From Myxococcales bacterium (lineage in GTDB: Bacteria; Myxococcota_A; Polyangia; Polyangiales; Polyangiaceae), in the NCBI GenBank assembly GCA_016712525.1, contig JADJQX010000001.1, positions 2,379,501 to 2,443,500 on the forward strand: DNA of 64,000 bases, read 5' to 3'. The translations under genes and the position numbers were made by a program. Shown here in pieces: positions 61,144 to 64,000 of this stretch (its first letter is position 1; the number at the start of each line of letters is the position of its first letter). The notes beneath the pieces are model-generated. The model was given only the letters and a program-made list of their open reading frames with translations. It made no database searches and had not been told where the DNA came from.

Positions 61144-62568
61144 TCAGCCTCCGAGCTTGCGATCGAGCGCGTCGAGGTGGGCGCGTGTCTCCGGATCGGT
61201 GTCGCGGAGGCCGTCGACCTTGCGTACGGCGCTCATCACGGTCGTGTGATCCCGGTTGCCGAACGCGCGCCCGATCTCCGGGAAGCTCGCCTTGAGGCGC
61301 TGCTTGCAGAGGTACATGGCGATGTGCCGCGCGAAGGCGATGCTCTTGTGCCGGTCCTTCGAGCAGAGCTCGCGCTCGGTGAGCTTGAAGTGGTGGCATA
61401 CGGCGCGCTGGATGTCGTCGATGCTCGTCTCGGTGATGCGAGGCACCGTGACCGAGAGCTCCTGCCGCACGAAGTCGAGGTCGATCGGGTGACCGACGAG
61501 GCTCGACTTGGCCGCGAGGCGGATGAGGGCCCCCTCGAGCTCACGCACGTTGCTGCGCACGGCTTGGGCGAGGAGCAGCACCACGTCGGGGGAGAGGTCG
61601 ATGTTCTCGGCGAGCGCCTTTTTCCTGAGGATCGCGACCCGGGTCTCGAGCTCGGGCCCCTGGATGTCGGCGACGAGGCCCCACGTGAAGCGCGAGATGA
61701 GGCGCTCCTCCATGCGCTCGAGGTGCTGCGGGTACTTGTCGCTCGTGACGATGATCTGTTTGTCGGCCTGGTGGAGCGCGTTGAACGCGTGGAAAAACTC
61801 CTCCTGGGTCTGCGTCTTCGAGGCGAGGAACTGGATGTCGTCGACGAGGAGGAGATCGCACTTCTCGCGGTAACGCGCGCGAAACTCGGCCATTTTGCCC
61901 TCTTGGAGGGCCTGGACGAACTCGTTCACGAACTTCTCGGCCGAGATGTAGACGATCTTGGCCTGCGGCCTCTCCGAGCGCACGCGGTGGGCGACCGCGT
62001 GCACGAGGTGCGTCTTTCCGAGGCCCGTTCCACCGCACAAAAAGAGCGGGTTGTGACGAGGCCCTCCTCCTCCGGCCGCCGCGATCGCCGCCGCGTGCGC
62101 GAGCTGGTTCGACGGGCCCACGACGAAGTTCGCGAAGGTGTACTTCGGGTTCAGCGTGATGGGGGGCGGTGGGGCGAGGTTCGGGCGTCGCGCGGACGCG
62201 GGCGCAGGCTCCCACCCCTCGGGTAGCGCGGGGGGCGGGGCGGCCGACGGGCGGAGCACGCGCGGGCGCACGGCGGGCGCGATGGGGCCGTCGACGACGG
62301 GGCTCTCGAGGTCACCACCCACCGACCACGCGGTCTGGATGGAGAGCCCGGTCTGCGCGCGGAGGTAGTCGGCGAGCGTCGGCAGGAAGTGCTGCTCGAC
62401 CCAGTCGCGGACGAACTCGTCCCGAGCGCGCAGCGACAGCACCCCGTCGATGAGCCCCTCGAACTGAACGCCCGAGAACCACTGCTCGAAGCTCCCGGGA
62501 GAACGCCCCCGGGTGTACGCGACGGCGTCGTGCCAGAGCTCGTCGTGCGCGCGATCGATCATCCCCAT
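61144..62568 (-). CDS. dnaA: Chromosomal replication initiator DnaA
   Basis: 474 residues from ATG 62568; an ATG two codons later is also possible. Domain I at about 1-85, a Pro-rich linker (about 100-145), the AAA+ domain III with Walker A GGTGLGKTH (Lys185) and LLVDDIQFL, and domain IV with FNRDHTTV-type DnaA signature as FGNRDHTTVMSAVRK. All motifs intact. It is not followed by dnaN; the downstream gene is an FKBP lipoprotein. Confidence 0.98.
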   Translation of the reverse strand: MGMIDRAHDELWHDAVAYTRGRSPGSFEQWFSGVQFEGLIDGVLSLRARDEFVRDWVEQHFLPTLADYLRAQTGLSIQTAWSVGGDLESPVVDGPIAPAVRPRVLRPSAAPPPALPEGWEPAPASARRPNLAPPPPITLNPKYTFANFVVGPSNQLAHAAAIAAAGGGGPRHNPLFLCGGTGLGKTHLVHAVAHRVRSERPQAKIVYISAEKFVNEFVQALQEGKMAEFRARYREKCDLLLVDDIQFLASKTQTQEEFFHAFNALHQADKQIIVTSDKYPQHLERMEERLISRFTWGLVADIQGPELETRVAILRKKALAENIDLSPDVVLLLAQAVRSNVRELEGALIRLAAKSSLVGHPIDLDFVRQELSVTVPRITETSIDDIQRAVCHHFKLTERELCSKDRHKSIAFARHIAMYLCKQRLKASFPEIGRAFGNRDHTTVMSAVRKVDGLRDTDPETRAHLDALDRKLGG

Positions 62569-62736
62569 GCGAAACGAACCTCGAAAGAGTGAGCGGGAGA
62601 AGAGAGCCAGAAGGCCGAAGAAAGGACGAAGCGGCGAGGTACTGAAAAAAGGACTGGACGAAAGAACAGGTTCGAGTAGAAGAGACGACGAAGCCCCCCC
62701 GTGCCGCCGAGGCATGGGTGGGTGGGAAGATTCGGG

Positions 62737-62745
62737 TTATCCACA
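62737..62745 (+). promoter_or_regulatory. DnaA box (perfect)
   Basis: TTATCCACA, the exact consensus, 169 bases upstream of the dnaA start. Confidence 0.85.
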
Positions 62746-62858
62746 GGCTTCCCGCAGCGGCGGGCTAGCCGGTGCTACGGAGCGACGGGCAGGAAGGCGA
62801 ACGACCTCGCACACTTCGGCGCGCGCGTTCGGCACACGAGGGGAGCCTCACCGAGAGA

Positions 62859-62878
62859 CTGTCCACAAGTTCTCCACA
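62859..62878 (+). promoter_or_regulatory. Two adjacent DnaA-like boxes
   Basis: CTGTCCACA (62859-62867) and TTCTCCACA (62870-62878), two and one mismatches from consensus, with starts 11 bp apart (one helical turn) and the same orientation as the perfect box. Confidence 0.65.
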
Positions 62879-63247
62879 TGCCCATGTCGACTCCTCGAAG
62901 CGTCGGGTAGCGAGAGCGGCGAGGCGAGCGGCCTGCCAGAAGACCAGTCCCGTGAGACAATAGAAGCCCCTCGCACGCCAGGCTTCGGCGCGCGGGTCGA
63001 GAGTCGGTTTCAGCGTCACGGGGCCCGAAGGCCGAAGCCACCGGGAAAAAGCCTAGGCACGGAGGGAGCACTTCCCCTTCATGTTCGGCGAATCCAAGCA
63101 CACGTCCGTGTCGGGCGAACGATCGAGGGGAAACCCACCCGCATGTGGGAGGGAGACCCACCCCACGGAGCCGATGCGCTCTCCGCCGATCGCTCGCGAC
63201 GACGAAGATGGAGCTAGCACCCGTCCTTCCGGGCCGTCCACGACCAT

Positions 63248-63296
63248 TCGAAAAAAACGTATAAACTCATGAAATGAGTGGGTTTTATTCCTTGTA
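63248..63296. other. AT-rich segment, possible unwinding element
   Basis: An unusually AT-rich stretch (AAAAAAACGTATAAAC and GGGTTTTATTCC) in a GC-rich genome. It contains the dyad ACTCAT-GAA-ATGAGT (63265-63279). Placed 370-440 bases from the paired DnaA boxes. Confidence 0.45.
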
Positions 63297-63528
63297 GATG
63301 CCCCGCGAAACGCGGCCGAGGGGCCTGCGTTTCGACGCGCTGCAGGGAAGCCGATGGAACCCTTGTGGAATTCGCGCGTCACGTGAACGTTGCACGGAAA
63401 GTTCTGTCAAATTTCCGAGGGATTCGCTGTCAATACTGGCCAAGTGCCCGATATTACAGTGTTAAAAGGTTCCGCTAGAAATTGTCCCAGCCGAGGTGCC
63501 CTTGTTAGGTTCGGGCGCGGTGACCCCC

Positions 63529-64000
63529 ATGCGTCTGGCTCTTCGCGCCTCGTTGGCCTCAGGTTTCGCGCTCGTTTCGATGCTCGTGTCGGCTGAGGCA
63601 CACGCCGATCCTTCGACGACCTCTCCCGAGCAAGGGTACGATTTGGGCGAGGTCCAGCACCCCCGATCGGTGGCCATGGGCGGCGCTCGAACGGCCCTCG
63701 GCACCTCGACCAACGCGCTCTGGGGCAACCCCGCGAACCTGCCGATGTCGCGCGTCTACCACTTCGAGGCGCTGGCGAATTGGGGGCCCGAGGCCCGAAG
63801 GCAGAGCTACGGCGGCGCCATCGTCGACTCGAGCACGAACCGTCTCGCGGGGGGCTTCGGCGGCGTGTGGGGCTCGATGGACCCCGATGGCATTCGGAGG
63901 CAGTGGACCGATCTGCGCCTCGTGCTCGCCTATCCGCTGCTCGACAAGCTCTCGGTCGGCGTGACGGGGCGCTACCTCCGCGCGAACCAGTCGGTCTCGT
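63529..64000 (+). CDS. Outer-membrane beta-barrel protein (PorV/FadL-like), partial
   Basis: N-terminal 157 residues; the gene runs off the right edge. Sec signal peptide (ASLASGFALVSMLVSAEAHA). Mature protein begins with DLGEVQHPRSVAMGGARTAL and TSTNALWGNPANLPMSRVYH, the hallmark N-terminal plug of PorV/FadL-like barrels (MGGA..A, GNPA.L), then alternating strands. An upstream GTG (three codons earlier) is also possible. Confidence 0.85.
   Translation, partial: MRLALRASLASGFALVSMLVSAEAHADPSTTSPEQGYDLGEVQHPRSVAMGGARTALGTSTNALWGNPANLPMSRVYHFEALANWGPEARRQSYGGAIVDSSTNRLAGGFGGVWGSMDPDGIRRQWTDLRLVLAYPLLDKLSVGVTGRYLRANQSVS

Larger units (their letters stand above)
62569..63528. other. Candidate oriC region upstream of dnaA
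   Basis: A gap of about 960 bases without a gene that I can support. It holds a purine-rich stretch next to dnaA (about 62577-62695), three DnaA-box-like sites in the same orientation and an AT-rich segment (63248-63296). The same stretch also serves as dnaA leader and as the upstream region of the next gene. A 6-bp direct repeat TGTCAA (63405 and 63428) and AT-rich DNA precede the latter. Confidence 0.55.

Noticed and set aside
63364..63372. TGTGGAATT as a reverse DnaA box
   Set aside because: It has three mismatches from the consensus.
1..64000. tRNA, rRNA, CRISPR array, insertion sequence or phage genes
   Set aside because: None were recognised on either strand on reading through; no repeat arrays, transposase motifs or clover-leaf sequences were noticed.

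Overview
The window is high-GC DNA, dense with genes on both strands, from a bacterium that is most likely a myxobacterium (Myxococcota, Polyangia-like). Signs of this are a MYXO-CTERM sorting tail on a secreted metalloprotease, many Cys-anchored lipoproteins with Asp/Gly/Ser-rich linkers, a soluble Ser/Thr kinase with TPR-like repeats, diguanylate-cyclase/phosphodiesterase and HD-GYP proteins, a sigma54 activator and an ECF/anti-sigma pair. I saw no tRNA, rRNA, CRISPR array or insertion sequence. A dnaA gene near the right end with DnaA boxes upstream marks a possible replication-origin region.

Layout. 1-1.3 kb: end of a secreted intradiol dioxygenase and a lipoprotein. 1.5-11.5 kb: a membrane/stress module with a giant AAA+ 'DNA repair ATPase', a YqiK-type flotillin, a YqiJ/NfeD-like OB-fold membrane protein, a small unknown protein, and a divergent TerB/DUF697-like protein. 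11.6-16.3 kb: MTA phosphorylase with two small overlapping genes, a GH13 amylase lipoprotein and a barrel-like protein. 16.6-18.9 kb: PAS-GGDEF-EAL protein. 18.9-27.6 kb: a peroxide/NO-stress island (ahpC-ahpF with a sigma54 promoter and a divergent NorR-like activator, an NsrR-like Rrf2 regulator, ohr-ohrR) followed by two acyl-CoA dehydrogenases. 27.6-32.4 kb: G-tract region, lipoproteins, rplM-rpsI, small membrane proteins, PhnB-like protein. 32.6-42.3 kb: M36 metalloprotease, VanZ, M23 peptidase, thioredoxin-reductase-like enzyme, AraC regulator, SGNH hydrolase, SurA-like chaperone. 42.4-45.6 kb: an HD-GYP/LuxR protein and a catalase-like lipoprotein, each preceded by the same palindrome. 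45.6-52.7 kb: an eight-gene minus-strand run with 4-nt overlaps: barrel-like protein, two paralogous lipoproteins, ferritin-like diiron protein, a frameshifted lipoprotein, ECF sigma, zinc-finger anti-sigma and a secreted caspase-like protease. 52.8-59.7 kb: a kinase, then a five-gene translationally coupled operon (GRAS-domain protein, small sensor-like protein, SpoIIE phosphatase, RsbW-like kinase, STAS-like protein) and an NAD(P)-binding protein. 59.8-64 kb: a membrane protein, FKBP lipoprotein, dnaA, the candidate origin and the start of an outer-membrane protein.

The most notable systems are: (1) the GRAS/partner-switching operon at 55.4-59.0 kb; (2) the ahpCF control region, with a -24/-12 promoter and three tandem CACCG-N6-CGGTG-type palindromes next to the gene for a GAF-type sigma54 activator; (3) the ECF/anti-sigma/caspase operon fused to a ferritin-like lipoprotein operon; (4) the flotillin/ATPase/TerB module; (5) a pair of matching 20-bp palindromes suggesting that an HD-GYP/LuxR protein controls itself and a neighbouring catalase-like lipoprotein. 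All functional statements rest on motif recognition and gene context; no database search was run.
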